DNA of 64,000 nucleotides from Paenibacillus sp. BIHB 4019 (GTDB taxonomy: Bacteria > Bacillota > Bacilli > Paenibacillales > Paenibacillaceae), in NCBI RefSeq assembly GCF_002741035.1, contig NZ_CP016808.1, positions 310,001 to 374,000 on the forward strand, written 5' to 3'. The translations under genes and the position numbers were made by a program. Of this stretch, positions 14,949 through 24,381 are shown one piece after another; position 1 is the first letter of the stretch; every line of letters starts with the position of its first letter. The notes under the pieces are model-generated. The model was not told the DNA's origin and made no database searches. It saw only the letters and a program-made list of their open reading frames with translations.

Positions 14949-17387
14949 ATGATGACAGTCCCTAAAAAATTAGTCCTTATCGGCAACGGCATGGCAGGCG
15001 TTCGTGCAATCGAGCATTTGCTCAAGCTGGCCCCAGATACTTATGAGATTACGATTTTCGGTGCGGAGCCGCACCCTAACTATAATCGTATTATGCTGTC
15101 CACTGTCTTGGCAGGCAGCACCGAGCTTAAAGATATCGTTATTAATGATTGGGATTGGTACAAGGACAACCATATTACGCTTCATACGAATCAAACGATC
15201 AAAAAAATTGATACGCAGCGCAAAGTCGTCATCTCCGAAAGCGGCATGGAGGCCCCTTATGATGAAGTCGTTATCGCAACAGGCTCCAAGCCGTTTATGC
15301 TCCCTATTCCCGGCGCAGATAAAGAAGGCGTCATTGCCTTCCGCGATATTCAAGATTGCGAGAAAATGTTCAGCGCAGCCAAATCGTATAAAAAAGCAGC
15401 CGTTATCGGCGCTGGCCTGCTCGGCTTAGAAGCTGCCCGCGGCTTGCTCAATCTCGGCATGGAAGTCACCGTCATTCATAAGCATCCTTATATAATGGAA
15501 CGCCAGCTTGATGAGGCAGCCTCGCTCATGCTGAGAAAGGAACTTGAAGCTCAAGGCATGAAATTTCTGCTCAGCAAGCACTCCGCTTCTATTACAGGCC
15601 GCGGCAGAGTCAAGGAGCTGCAATTTACCGATGGCAGCCATTTGGCTACCGACCTGATCGTGATGGCCGTCGGCATACGCCCGAATGTGGATTTGGCGAG
15701 AAGCTCCGGTATTGACTATAACAACGGCATACTCGTCGATGATTTTATGAATACGAATATGGCCCATGTATCGGCACTTGGCGAATGTGTTGAGCATAGG
15801 GGCGTTGCTTATGGCCTTGTGGCTCCCTTGTATGAGCAAGGCGCGGTGCTCGCTAAACGACTTGCAGGCGTCGAAACGGCTGGTTATGCCGGATCGGTCA
15901 CTTCCACCAAACTAAAAGTATCCGGCGTCGATGTCTTTTCAGCAGGGCGCTTTATTGAAACGGAAGGCTCGCGGGCGCTGCGGATTCAAGATGATATGGC
16001 GGGCACTTATAAAAAAATCGTTATCCGGGGCGGCAAGCTGATTGGTGCGGTTTTGTTCGGCGATACAGCGGACGGCGCCTCGTTGTTTGCTTCTATAAAA
16101 AGCGGTGAATCGATTGAGGGCCGCGAGAAGGAGCTGCTGCTCGGCATTTCGAACGATCTGCTTGGCAAATCAGGCGGCAGTGCTAGCCGGCTGGAAAACA
16201 TGCCCGACGATGAAATTGTCTGCGGCTGCAACGGCGTCACTAAAGGTGCCATCGGCGATGCAGTCCTTAACAAAGGCTGCCATACCTTCGGTGAGCTGAA
16301 AGCCTGCACGAAAGCATCCGCATCCTGCGGCGGCTGCAAGGCCGATATCGAAGGATTGCTGCACTTGTTCGCAGGTGACGCAGTCGGCGAATCCGCGAAG
16401 GAAGGCATTTGCGGCTGCACATCGCTTAGCCGTGACGAAATCGTAGAACAAATCCAAAGCATGCGCCTGATGACGATCAAAGAAGTGATGCATGTGCTCG
16501 ACTGGAATAACAAAGAAGGCTGCTCGAAGTGCCGCCCATCCCTCAACTACTACCTCGGCATGCTGTTCCCAGAAGATTATGTAGATGAGAAGGAATCCCG
16601 CTTCACGAATGAGCGTTATCACGCGAACATTCAGAAGGACGGTACTTATTCCGTCGTCCCACGTATTTATGGCGGAGTGACAACTCCAGCAGACTTGATT
16701 AAAATCGCTTCGGTAGCCGAAAAATTCAATGTGCCGCTAGTGAAATTTACAGGCGGCCAGCGCCTAGACCTGTTCGGTGTTAAAAAAGAGGATTTGCCCA
16801 AAATGTGGGAGGAGCTTGAAATGGCTTCAGGCCATGCCTACGGCAAAACGCTCCGGACCGTAAAAACATGCGTCGGCAATACGTTCTGCCGCTTCGGCAC
16901 ACAGGATGCCATGGCCATGGGCATTAAGATGGAAAAAGCTTTCGAGCGTCTGAACGCTCCGGCAAAATTCAAGCTGGCGGTCTCCGGCTGTCCCCGCAAC
17001 TGTGCGGAAGCAACGATTAAAGATTTGGGTGTTGTAGCGATTGACGGGGCATGGGAAATTCATGTTGGCGGCAATGCTGGCGTGAAGGTAAGGGCTTGCG
17101 ATTTACTGACAACGGTGAAAACAGAAGACGAGGTTATGGAATGGACGGGTGCTTACCTGCAATACTACCGCGAAACAGCCCAGTGGAATGAGCGTACCGC
17201 CCACTGGATCGACCGTGTTGGCCTAGATACGGTCAAAAAAGCGTTGGAGAAGCAAGAAGACCGCCTCGCGCTCGTTGAACGTGTACAGAAAACGCTCAGC
17301 CTGACGACAGATCCTTGGAAAGAAATTGTGGATAACGACGAATTGCGTAAAAACTTCGAACCGATTGCCGGCCCACTGCCGGTTTAA
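14949..17387 (+). CDS. nirB: Assimilatory nitrite reductase [NAD(P)H], large subunit
   Basis: An 812-residue multi-domain enzyme that reduces nitrite to ammonium with six electrons from NAD(P)H in the cytoplasm. Domains in order: an FAD/NAD(P) Rossmann region (about 5-290; GNGMAGVRAIEHLL and VIGAGLLGLEAARGL), two BFD-like [2Fe-2S] domains (Cys425/427/460/463 and Cys488/490/525/528), a ferredoxin-like half domain, and the siroheme/[4Fe-4S] domain with Cys641, Cys647, Cys681 and Cys685 (TCVGNTFCRFG, SGCPRNCAE). Two consecutive BFD-type cysteine sets are seen in assimilatory rather than enteric enzymes. GGAGAG precedes the ATG. It heads nirBDC-cobA, controlled by the leader antiterminator. Confidence 0.97.
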   Translation: MMTVPKKLVLIGNGMAGVRAIEHLLKLAPDTYEITIFGAEPHPNYNRIMLSTVLAGSTELKDIVINDWDWYKDNHITLHTNQTIKKIDTQRKVVISESGMEAPYDEVVIATGSKPFMLPIPGADKEGVIAFRDIQDCEKMFSAAKSYKKAAVIGAGLLGLEAARGLLNLGMEVTVIHKHPYIMERQLDEAASLMLRKELEAQGMKFLLSKHSASITGRGRVKELQFTDGSHLATDLIVMAVGIRPNVDLARSSGIDYNNGILVDDFMNTNMAHVSALGECVEHRGVAYGLVAPLYEQGAVLAKRLAGVETAGYAGSVTSTKLKVSGVDVFSAGRFIETEGSRALRIQDDMAGTYKKIVIRGGKLIGAVLFGDTADGASLFASIKSGESIEGREKELLLGISNDLLGKSGGSASRLENMPDDEIVCGCNGVTKGAIGDAVLNKGCHTFGELKACTKASASCGGCKADIEGLLHLFAGDAVGESAKEGICGCTSLSRDEIVEQIQSMRLMTIKEVMHVLDWNNKEGCSKCRPSLNYYLGMLFPEDYVDEKESRFTNERYHANIQKDGTYSVVPRIYGGVTTPADLIKIASVAEKFNVPLVKFTGGQRLDLFGVKKEDLPKMWEELEMASGHAYGKTLRTVKTCVGNTFCRFGTQDAMAMGIKMEKAFERLNAPAKFKLAVSGCPRNCAEATIKDLGVVAIDGAWEIHVGGNAGVKVRACDLLTTVKTEDEVMEWTGAYLQYYRETAQWNERTAHWIDRVGLDTVKKALEKQEDRLALVERVQKTLSLTTDPWKEIVDNDELRKNFEPIAGPLPV

Positions 17388-17405
17388 CATCAGGAGGGAT
17401 GAAAT

Positions 17406-17717
17406 ATGAGCAAACTGCTGATTGGCAAATTATCTGATATTGATGTTCGCGGCTCGCGCACCGTGCGCGTGAAGGAGACGGAAATTGCTTTATTCCGTCT
17501 TGAGGACGGCAGCGTGCTCGCTATTGAAAATCGTTGTCCGCATAAAGGCGGACTTTTATCCGAAGGCATGGTATGCGGTACGGTTGTCCATTGTCCGCTG
17601 CATGATTGGAAGGTTGACCTCCATAGCGGTTTGGTGAAGGACCCGGATGACGGCTGCGTAACGACTTTTGCTACTGAAATTGATCCAGATAACGGCGCTA
17701 TTTACGTGGTTATATAA
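17406..17717 (+). CDS. nirD: Nitrite reductase small subunit (Rieske-type)
   Basis: A 103-residue Rieske [2Fe-2S] protein. The cluster ligands are Cys44 and His46 (CPHKGG) with Cys63 and His66 (CPLHDW). It is the partner of NirB and is needed for electron flow or stability of the complex. It begins 18 bases after nirB with an AGGAGG site, so it is in the same transcript. Confidence 0.96.
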   Translation: MSKLLIGKLSDIDVRGSRTVRVKETEIALFRLEDGSVLAIENRCPHKGGLLSEGMVCGTVVHCPLHDWKVDLHSGLVKDPDDGCVTTFATEIDPDNGAIYVVI

Positions 17718-17817
17718 TTTATATCTTTTATAAATATTACTTATTTCCAATTCTCATCGCTTTACTTCTATAATAAAGAGCATGTTAGGCGATTCCTAAT
17801 CTTAAGGAGACATCATT

Positions 17818-18699
17818 ATGTCCTATATCAAACCCGCAGAAGTAATAAATACAATGATTGATACTGGGACTGCAAAAGCTAATGCGAGCACGCTGCAAAT
17901 GGTCATTCGCGGTTTTCTCGGAGGCGCAATTTTGGCCTTTGCCACAACGCTTGCGTTTACGGCTGCCAGCCAAACCTCGCTTGGCCTTGCAGGCGCTCTC
18001 GTATTTCCCGCTGGGTTCGTGATCATCGTCCTCCTTGGATTGGAGCTTGTGACTGGCAGCTTTGCACTAAGCCCTCTATCTGTCTTTGCCCGCAAGACGA
18101 CCGCAGCCCGCATGCTGTCCAATTATTTCTGGGTCATTGTCGGTCATTTGATTGGCTGCGCTGCATATGCGCTGCTGTACGGCTTAGTCATAACAAAAAT
18201 GTTCACTGATATGAGCAATCCGCTCATTCAAATGATTATTCAGCTTAGCGAAACGAAAACACTCGGCTACAAGCATATGGGGTCTGAAGGCATGATGCTT
18301 GTTGTCATTAAAGCGATTTTGTGCAACTGGATGGTGACACTCGGCGTCGTAATGGCGATGACGTCCAAATCAACAGGCGGCAAAATCATTGCGATGTGGC
18401 TGCCCATCGTTATTTTCTTCGCCCAAGGCTTTGAGCATGCGGTCGTCAATATGTTCGTCATTCCCGCAGGCATGCTGCTTGGCGCTGACGTCAGCTTTGC
18501 TGATTGGTGGGTATGGAATCAAATTCCGGTACTCATTGGCAACTTTATTGGCGGTGCAGTATTTACGGGGATGCTGCTGTATTTGTCCCATCATTCGCCG
18601 ACAAGCACAAGCACAAGCCAAGCCTTGAACGCTAAAGCAACGATAAAATCCGATCCAGCAGCAGTTGGAGCTGTAACCCCCAAAGGAAGTGGACTATGA
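17818..18699 (+). CDS. nirC: Formate/nitrite transporter family channel
   Basis: A 293-residue integral membrane protein with six hydrophobic segments between residues 30 and 260, a repeat of GGAILAFATT-like and NWMVTLGVVMAM segments, and the FNT landmarks NAxxxxxGFVIIVLLGLELVTGSF and FEHAVVNMFVIPAGM. It imports nitrite, or exports excess, for NirBD. The hydrophilic C-terminus (about 262-293; Ser/Thr-rich) is longer than in enteric NirC. It starts 100 bases after nirD with AAGGAG, and its stop codon overlaps the cobA start. Confidence 0.92.
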   Translation: MSYIKPAEVINTMIDTGTAKANASTLQMVIRGFLGGAILAFATTLAFTAASQTSLGLAGALVFPAGFVIIVLLGLELVTGSFALSPLSVFARKTTAARMLSNYFWVIVGHLIGCAAYALLYGLVITKMFTDMSNPLIQMIIQLSETKTLGYKHMGSEGMMLVVIKAILCNWMVTLGVVMAMTSKSTGGKIIAMWLPIVIFFAQGFEHAVVNMFVIPAGMLLGADVSFADWWVWNQIPVLIGNFIGGAVFTGMLLYLSHHSPTSTSTSQALNAKATIKSDPAAVGAVTPKGSGL

Positions 18700-19508
18700 T
18701 GAAGCAGCCAGCAGGCACGGTTTACATTGTCGGAGCAGGTCCGGGCGATCCCGAGCTCATTACCGTTAAAGCAATGCGGCGCATCCAGTCGGCTGATGTT
18801 ATTTTGTATGACAGGCTCGCTACCACAGAGCTGCTCGATTATGCCAGCAAAAACGTCGAGCTCATCTATTGCGGCAAAGCACCAAACGCCCACGCTATGC
18901 CACAGGATAAAATTAATCAACTGCTTATACAATACGCTAGCCAAGGAAAAAATGTCGTTCGCCTGAAAGGCGGCGACCCCTTCGTCTTCGGACGCGGCGG
19001 CGAGGAGACGCTGGAGCTTGCCAAGCATGGCATTCCTTATGAGGTGATACCCGGCATTACGTCGGCAATCGGAGCTGCGGCAGCGGCGAATATTCCGCTG
19101 ACTCACCGCGAGCATGCTTCATCCTTCGCCTGCGTCACTGGCACCCGCTGCCATGGCGATAAAGCTCCTGTACGCTGGGATCTGCTCGCACATAGCGTAG
19201 ATACATTAGCCATCTATATGGGAGTGAGCCAGCTTGGCGCCATCCGCGAAGAACTGCTGAAGCATGGAAAAGCCGCTTCGACGCCCGTTGCGCTAATTGA
19301 GCGAGGCACCACCTCGAGGCAGCGTACCTTTACTGGCACACTTGAGCATATTCATCATTTAGCCGCTTCCGTACAGCTCAGCAACCCTGCGTTAATTATT
19401 ATCGGTGAGGTTGTCAAAGTACGAGAGCAGCTGCTTATGGCAGAGCAGCTGGCGGCACAGCAAGTGAAGCAGCAAGAAGAGCAGCAGGCTGAGCAGTTGA
19501 TTGGCTGA
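18696..19508 (+). CDS. cobA: Uroporphyrinogen-III C-methyltransferase (siroheme branch)
   Basis: A 270-residue SAM-dependent enzyme that turns uroporphyrinogen III into precorrin-2, the first step to the siroheme cofactor of NirB. Motifs: VYIVGAGPGDPELITVKA, VILYDRL, VVRLKGGDPFVFGRGGEE, EVIPGITSAIGAAA and the CVTGTR strand. The ATG overlaps the nirC stop codon (ATGA). The last 30 residues are a Gln/Glu-rich tail (QQVKQQEEQQAEQ) that is not part of the usual fold. No Met8-type oxidase/chelatase is nearby. It closes the operon and is followed by a strong terminator. Confidence 0.96.
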   Translation: MMKQPAGTVYIVGAGPGDPELITVKAMRRIQSADVILYDRLATTELLDYASKNVELIYCGKAPNAHAMPQDKINQLLIQYASQGKNVVRLKGGDPFVFGRGGEETLELAKHGIPYEVIPGITSAIGAAAAANIPLTHREHASSFACVTGTRCHGDKAPVRWDLLAHSVDTLAIYMGVSQLGAIREELLKHGKAASTPVALIERGTTSRQRTFTGTLEHIHHLAASVQLSNPALIIIGEVVKVREQLLMAEQLAAQQVKQQEEQQAEQLIG

Positions 19509-19526
19509 CAGAATAGTTTAAATAAA

Positions 19527-19565
19527 TGAGGCCTCGGGGAGCATTGCTCTCCGGGGCCTCATTTG
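19527..19565 (+). terminator. Terminator of the nirBDC-cobA operon
   Basis: TGAGGCC..GGGGAGC and GCTCTCC..GGCCTCA flank an ATT loop, followed by a T-rich tail. It lies 18 bases after the cobA stop. Confidence 0.88.
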
Positions 19566-19848
19566 CATTTAGAGCAGCGCTTGCTGCCACTTATTAGGTT
19601 GGTTTTGCAAACGATAATCGGAGTAACAGAAACTTGGCGGACACAGCATCCGCTATTTCAACAAAATAACGGTTTTGAACAATCCCGCGGACTCAGGAGC
19701 CTCTAATACGCCACCAATTGCCGTTTTGACACAATTATGAGGGCAATAGCGGAATCTCTGTCCATCAAAACTGAGAGAGGGTACCTGCCTGCGTGATCAA
19801 CAAAATGTGCTTGGGGATGCATCCAGATGCTAACTAACAAATTTAGCG
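19566..19848. other. Intergenic region between convergent transcripts
   Basis: No credible gene, promoter or repeat was seen. A clear terminator for the minus-strand GMC gene was not found here either. Confidence 0.5.
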
Positions 19849-21555
19849 TTATGCAAAATATTGATTAAAAATCTTTTCTGCCGTTCGTGTGGCCAGAGCT
19901 TGTGTTGTAAGCGTCGGATTCGGTCCGCCGATTCCATTGAAGTGCACACTATTATCGGCGATGAACAGCCGTTTGACTTGCATCGCTTCGCAGTTCGTAT
20001 CCGTCACGTACCCCATTCGCATCGTGCTTTCAATATGGAGCATGAAGCTGAATGGCGTATCCGAACGAATAATCGTTTTGGCTCCTGCCTGCTTCAGCGT
20101 CTCGGAAGCATATCTGGCTAATTTGTCGCGTCTTTGCAGCGTTTTTTTGCTGGGAGTATAATAGACAACCGGAATCGGGCCGTTCTCGTCCTTCAGCAGC
20201 GGATCCACCTCAACCCTATTGTGGTAAAGCGTTTCGTCATCTGTGAGCAGCAGCATCGTCATCGTCCGCGTATAGTTCATCATCAGCTCTTTCAGTTGCG
20301 GACCGACGACCCGGCCGCGAATATCCCAAGGCGCACCTGGCTCGGGAGGATTAAGGGCGTTATAGCCTGCCTCGCTGAAGCCGTAAGTCAAATAAGACAT
20401 CAAGCCAGGGCTTAGGCAGGACACTTGGAAAATTCCTGTTCCCGGAATATCAACTCTAGCCCCCGAAGTGTGTCCCGCATACGGATAGACAGACGGCATG
20501 CCCAGCACTTTCATCAGTTCCTTTTCATCAAAAACGCCTGAAACCCAATCGAAGCAATGATTCGTCAATCCCCTGCCTACCCAAGCATTATGGGGCAGTC
20601 CAGAATTTAGCCACAGACGCGGAGATTCGATGCAGCCTGCAGCCATGACGACCGTTTTTGCATGAAGCTCTCCGATTTCCCCTGTCCACGTATCACGAAA
20701 TTGCACACCTGTTGCACGAAGCCCTTCTTTCGGGTCCTGCTCGGTCAAAATTTTAATCGCGAAGGAATTGGGACGAATGGCAACGTTACCGGTTTTGAGA
20801 GCGAGAGGAATGTAGCTGACGAGGGTGCTTCTCTTGGCGATTTTATCGACGGACGGTCCGACCGAGCAGCCGTTGACACAATTCCCCTTCAAGGTGCACC
20901 CTTCCATGTGGGATAATTGCTCCAATGAATAATTGGGGTCCATCAGATGCTCATTTGTCGGGAGTATGGCGTTTGGATTCGGGCGATAACCCGGCGTCGT
21001 CACATTGAGCGTAGGTATGAGCTGCCAGCCCGCCTTTTTAGCCCCATAGTAAAAAAGCTCTTCTTTCGGAGTCGTCGGTGAAAACTGGACAGGCAATGTG
21101 GCTTCGGCTTTCTCGTAATAAGGAATCAGCTCCTTATAGCTAATTGGCCATATCCCATCAACTGCAATCGGAAAAGCCCGCGGCGACTGCGTCCAATAAT
21201 GCTGGGTCGTTCCTCCAACTCCTGAAAGCTGCCAGATATCACCCTTCTGGCGCATAACCCTATGCCAAGGTGTGCGCCTGCGGTCTGCCGGACCGAAGCG
21301 GAACACGCCGGATACCCCATCATTCATATTGTTCTCATACCCATTGTACAGCTTCTTATAGAGAGCCACATCCAGATCATTGTAGCTGGAGCTCCATTCC
21401 CCTCCACGCTCGCTGTTCGGGTTTTGCCAGTTTTTATTTCCATACCATGGGCCAGCTTCCAGCACCAATACTTGCAGTCCAGCCTCTGCGAGCTCCTTTG
21501 CAGCAACGGCACCTCCGCCGCCGGATCCGATTACGATTACATCCGCATCATACAA
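19849..21555 (-). CDS. GMC-family oxidoreductase (gluconate 2-dehydrogenase large-subunit type)
   Basis: A 568-residue FAD enzyme. The N-terminal dinucleotide fold is DADVIVIGSGGGGAVAAKELAEAG with the second half VLVLEAGPWYG. The conserved GMC C-terminus is FIADNSVHFNGIGGPNPTLTTQALA, with the catalytic His and Asn. It oxidises an alcohol or sugar acid and should pass electrons to a membrane acceptor through its small subunit. The start is probably the TTG at 21555, 8 bases after GGAGGGG; an earlier GTG overlaps that site. No Tat or Sec signal is seen on either subunit, and no cytochrome c gene follows. Confidence 0.88.
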   Translation of the reverse strand: MYDADVIVIGSGGGGAVAAKELAEAGLQVLVLEAGPWYGNKNWQNPNSERGGEWSSSYNDLDVALYKKLYNGYENNMNDGVSGVFRFGPADRRRTPWHRVMRQKGDIWQLSGVGGTTQHYWTQSPRAFPIAVDGIWPISYKELIPYYEKAEATLPVQFSPTTPKEELFYYGAKKAGWQLIPTLNVTTPGYRPNPNAILPTNEHLMDPNYSLEQLSHMEGCTLKGNCVNGCSVGPSVDKIAKRSTLVSYIPLALKTGNVAIRPNSFAIKILTEQDPKEGLRATGVQFRDTWTGEIGELHAKTVVMAAGCIESPRLWLNSGLPHNAWVGRGLTNHCFDWVSGVFDEKELMKVLGMPSVYPYAGHTSGARVDIPGTGIFQVSCLSPGLMSYLTYGFSEAGYNALNPPEPGAPWDIRGRVVGPQLKELMMNYTRTMTMLLLTDDETLYHNRVEVDPLLKDENGPIPVVYYTPSKKTLQRRDKLARYASETLKQAGAKTIIRSDTPFSFMLHIESTMRMGYVTDTNCEAMQVKRLFIADNSVHFNGIGGPNPTLTTQALATRTAEKIFNQYFA

Positions 21556-22207
21556 TGGTAGATTCCCCTCCCTCACGAACGATGGTCAACTTATAGCCGA
21601 GCAGCGCCCGGTAACCCGGAACGACGCCTGGGTAACCGACCTGCTTCCAGCTGATCGGGAAATATTCCAATCTTCGCTCGGTAGGCGTAGCGAGCCGGGT
21701 CGTACCGTACGCGGACCACTCCGAGTAATTGCCAAACATCGTCTGCCTGTTGAGAAAGTCAACCATAAAGCGGACAATGCCTCCATCATACTGGTACGGA
21801 GGGGGCAAGCTCCCAAGATCAACATCAAGCTGCTCAAGCATCGCTAGAACCCGTATCCTATCGATAGGAGAAAGTGCGGCATAGGGGCTGCTTTCCCAAA
21901 CCGCATGATTTGGAGCATGCTGCGCGCGCCCAGAGGTGACGAGTTGAACCGCACCTGCATTGAGCAATTGGGCCGTTGGGGCAGCTAACGGAACGACGGT
22001 AAGATGTGTGCCTAAAAAAAGCGAAAGACTGTGATCCAATTCCCATATCATATACTCATGGATGTGCAAATCTACTGCTCCAGCCGTTTGCTCCGCTCCG
22101 TAAACGGCAAGCGCAGGTGTGTTTGGCACTATGGCTTCGACCAGCGCCCGAAACGTTGCAACTGTAGAAAGATCAATGGAATTAATATATGATTTTGCTC
22201 GATGCAT
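21548..22207 (-). CDS. Gluconate 2-dehydrogenase subunit 3 family protein
   Basis: A 219-residue small subunit of GMC dehydrogenases. Family features are the VATFRALVEAIVPNTP segment and the C-terminal FGNYSEWSAYG / YPGVVPGYRALLGYK part. It pairs with the FAD subunit whose gene overlaps its end by 8 bases. Well-studied homologues enter the Tat route through this subunit, but no twin-arginine signal is visible here, which suggests a cytoplasmic or unusual complex. The ATG at 22207 was chosen because AGGGTGG lies about 9 bases before it. Confidence 0.85.
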   Translation of the reverse strand: MHRAKSYINSIDLSTVATFRALVEAIVPNTPALAVYGAEQTAGAVDLHIHEYMIWELDHSLSLFLGTHLTVVPLAAPTAQLLNAGAVQLVTSGRAQHAPNHAVWESSPYAALSPIDRIRVLAMLEQLDVDLGSLPPPYQYDGGIVRFMVDFLNRQTMFGNYSEWSAYGTTRLATPTERRLEYFPISWKQVGYPGVVPGYRALLGYKLTIVREGGESTIV

Positions 22208-22301
22208 GTCGGATTCCACCCTTTGCAAGCAAAGATGTTAGCATTTGGACTCAATATAACAAAATCTATTCCATTAGTTTGTCTATTATTCTTTCATAAG
22301 C

Positions 22302-22342
22302 AAAAAGGAAAGAGCAGCCATTAGGGCCGCTCTTTCCTTTTT
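22302..22342 (-). terminator. Terminator of the glycine-rich lipoprotein gene
   Basis: GGAAAGAGC-GGCC and GGC-TGCTCTTTCC form a long stem with a TAAT-type loop and T-runs on both sides. It is close to the stop codon at 22357 and can act in both directions. Confidence 0.9.
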
Positions 22343-22356
22343 TCACTTAAATGTCC

Positions 22357-23070
22357 TTATGAAGTTGCTGTAGGAGATGCTTCTGCCGCAGCATCAGAGC
22401 CTTGGCCTGCTGCACCACCACCACCTTGGCCGCCTGGACGGCCTCCTCCCATTCCTCCACCCATCATGCCGCCGATTTGAATCGTCGCCGCATCCTGGGT
22501 GCCGTCGGTTAACGTGTAAGTAACAATGTCATCGGCTTTCAAGTCGGCAAGCGTCTTGGCCGTCTCCACACGCTGGTTGTTTTCGAAAGTAACGGCTGTA
22601 ATCGTTGTCGCATCGGTCACCGTCACTTCCACCGTCTCCTCGGTGAACATGTTTTCCATATTCATCCGGCCACCACCCTGGCCCTCAGCAGCTTGTCCAC
22701 CATCTTGTGCCGGCGGCTCCGGCTGGGTTCCATCTGGCGCTGCTCCCGCATCACCTTGCTGTGCATCGCCTTGCGCTGGCGGCTCGCCGCCTCCTTGGCG
22801 GTCTCCCGGCGTGAAGGAGGATTTGTACAGCGTAATGGTCTGCCCATCAATGGATTTGATTTTTCCCATTGTGCCTCCCATCATCATGCCGCCTTGGCCC
22901 GGACCGCCCTGCGCTTGCCTATCACCAGCATCCGCTTGTGTGCCACTCTGCGCAGCGGCCGCTTCCGTTCCGGCAGCAGCGGACGTATTCGTTGCTGTCT
23001 GATTGGCGCTGCATGCCGCCAAAGTGGCTGTTATGACAAACGTACTTAGTAGTGTTTTCCAATTCTTCAT
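22357..23070 (-). CDS. Gly/Gln-rich lipoprotein, function unknown
   Basis: A 237-residue lipoprotein. The signal peptide ends in a lipobox LAAC at about residue 20. The mature part is low in complexity (GGPGQGGMMMGG, EPPAQGDAQQGD). It has a predicted beta region in two halves (GTMGKIKSIDGQTITLYKS and TVEVTVTDATTITAVTFENNQRV... LADLKADDIVTYTLTDG) that looks like a small OB/DUF5666-like domain. The C-terminus is again Gly-rich. A similar layout is common in Paenibacillus extracellular proteins, but no function is known. The ATG at 23070 follows AAAGGAAG; a longer frame adds 14 residues. Confidence 0.8.
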   Translation of the reverse strand: MKNWKTLLSTFVITATLAACSANQTATNTSAAAGTEAAAAQSGTQADAGDRQAQGGPGQGGMMMGGTMGKIKSIDGQTITLYKSSFTPGDRQGGGEPPAQGDAQQGDAGAAPDGTQPEPPAQDGGQAAEGQGGGRMNMENMFTEETVEVTVTDATTITAVTFENNQRVETAKTLADLKADDIVTYTLTDGTQDAATIQIGGMMGGGMGGGRPGGQGGGGAAGQGSDAAAEASPTATS

Positions 23071-23201
23071 AAGGGTTCGCTTCCTTTCAATAAGCCTTGC
23101 TTGATTGTACAAGCACAGCTTATCAAACCATTATGAACAACGTATGAATGCCGCCTGAACGTCCGCTGAATGTGCGGGGCGCACTTAGAGACAACAAAAT
23201 G

Positions 23202-24308
23202 CTAGCGGAATGCGACTTGAATTGCCCCTAGCCTCAATTGCTTCAGCTGCTCCACTACAAGGCCCGCAACTTGCAGCGCTCCGCGCTCCTGAAAATGCGT
23301 ATTGTCCTCTACGCCATTGGGAAAGTTCATAAACTCGCCAGGCGCCGCCCACATAAATACCGATTGGGTCGCTTCCGGCCCAAGCTCCTCGAACAGCTTG
23401 CGGCTTTCCTCTGCCAAATCGATTAACGGTACGTTTTCCTCCTCGGCAAGCTCCTTCATCGCAATTAAATAATCGCCATGCGTATCGACGAGACTACCAT
23501 CCGCTTCAAAAAATCGCCGCTGTACGGACGTCACCAGCACGGGAATCGCCTCGCGATGCCGAGCCCCGTCTATGTACTGTTTTAAATATTCCTTATAAGT
23601 GGTAAAAGGCTCCGTCCGCCGCTCCTCATCCGGCTTCTGGTCATTATGTCCGAACTGGATCATCAGCACGTCCCGCGGCTTCATCCATTGAAGGATTTCA
23701 TCAAGGCGGCCTTCTCCGATAAAGCTTTTGGAGCTGCGCCCAGAAACCGCCCTATTCTCAATGGCTACATCCTGCTTGAACCATTTGGGCAGCATTTGGC
23801 CCCAGCCAGCATAGGGATAGCCATCCTCGCGCTGATCCGTAACGGTTGAATCTCCAGCAAGAAAAAGGGTCGGCGTTTGGCTGGAAGGCAGCACCTCAAG
23901 CGCATTAATGCGCGGCGCCAATCCCGTAAAGGCCAGGCGGATTTGCCCATCTCTTATGGACAAGGAAAAGCTGTAGCGGATAAACTCGCCTGCTACCGTC
24001 CTCAAACGCTGTGCCATGAGCCGGCCACAGCCGGCTTTAATCGTCGTCTCCGTTGCGGTTATGGCATCGCCGATTAACAAATTCACGGTGTAGACACCAT
24101 TTTCGACATCAAGCAAAAAAGATGTTTCCACGGGAATGCAGAAGTCGCTGCCCATGCCCTCCGCTTCCACACGACTCTTCGCCGCTACCTTCGTGACCGA
24201 GCTGAATCCGTAGCCTTTGCCTGGCTCGTACAACGTTGAGTCCGTTACCTTCACATGCCCGTCCCTCGCAGCTCCAATACCAAAATCAAATCGAAATCCA
24301 TCAGTCAT
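23202..24308 (-). CDS. Rhamnogalacturonan acetylesterase (CE12, SGNH hydrolase)
   Basis: A 368-residue enzyme. An N-terminal beta-sandwich domain (about 1-125; FDFGIGAARDG, GKGYGF) is followed by an SGNH esterase domain with Ser in FLAGDSTVTDQ, Gly/Asn in FGHNDQKP and the catalytic Asp/His in EDNTHFQE. This two-domain form is that of YesT/RhgT, which deacetylates rhamnogalacturonan backbone fragments. No signal peptide is visible, so it acts on imported oligosaccharides. A good cre-like site lies about 50 bases upstream, pointing to glucose repression. It heads the pectin-type locus that continues to 41.9 kb. Confidence 0.9.
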   Translation of the reverse strand: MTDGFRFDFGIGAARDGHVKVTDSTLYEPGKGYGFSSVTKVAAKSRVEAEGMGSDFCIPVETSFLLDVENGVYTVNLLIGDAITATETTIKAGCGRLMAQRLRTVAGEFIRYSFSLSIRDGQIRLAFTGLAPRINALEVLPSSQTPTLFLAGDSTVTDQREDGYPYAGWGQMLPKWFKQDVAIENRAVSGRSSKSFIGEGRLDEILQWMKPRDVLMIQFGHNDQKPDEERRTEPFTTYKEYLKQYIDGARHREAIPVLVTSVQRRFFEADGSLVDTHGDYLIAMKELAEEENVPLIDLAEESRKLFEELGPEATQSVFMWAAPGEFMNFPNGVEDNTHFQERGALQVAGLVVEQLKQLRLGAIQVAFR

Positions 24309-24354
24309 TATTTTTTTCCTCCCTTAAATAATCATCAGCCGTTTCCCTTCCTGG

Positions 24355-24370
24355 TTGTAAGCGTTCTCTA
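24355..24370. promoter_or_regulatory. Catabolite-responsive element (cre)
   Basis: TTGTAAGCGTTCTCTA differs from the CcpA consensus WTGNAANCGNWNNCAW at only one position. It lies 47-62 bases before the CE12 start codon, where CcpA would block transcription. Confidence 0.65.
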
Positions 24371-24381
24371 AGTTGTATGCA

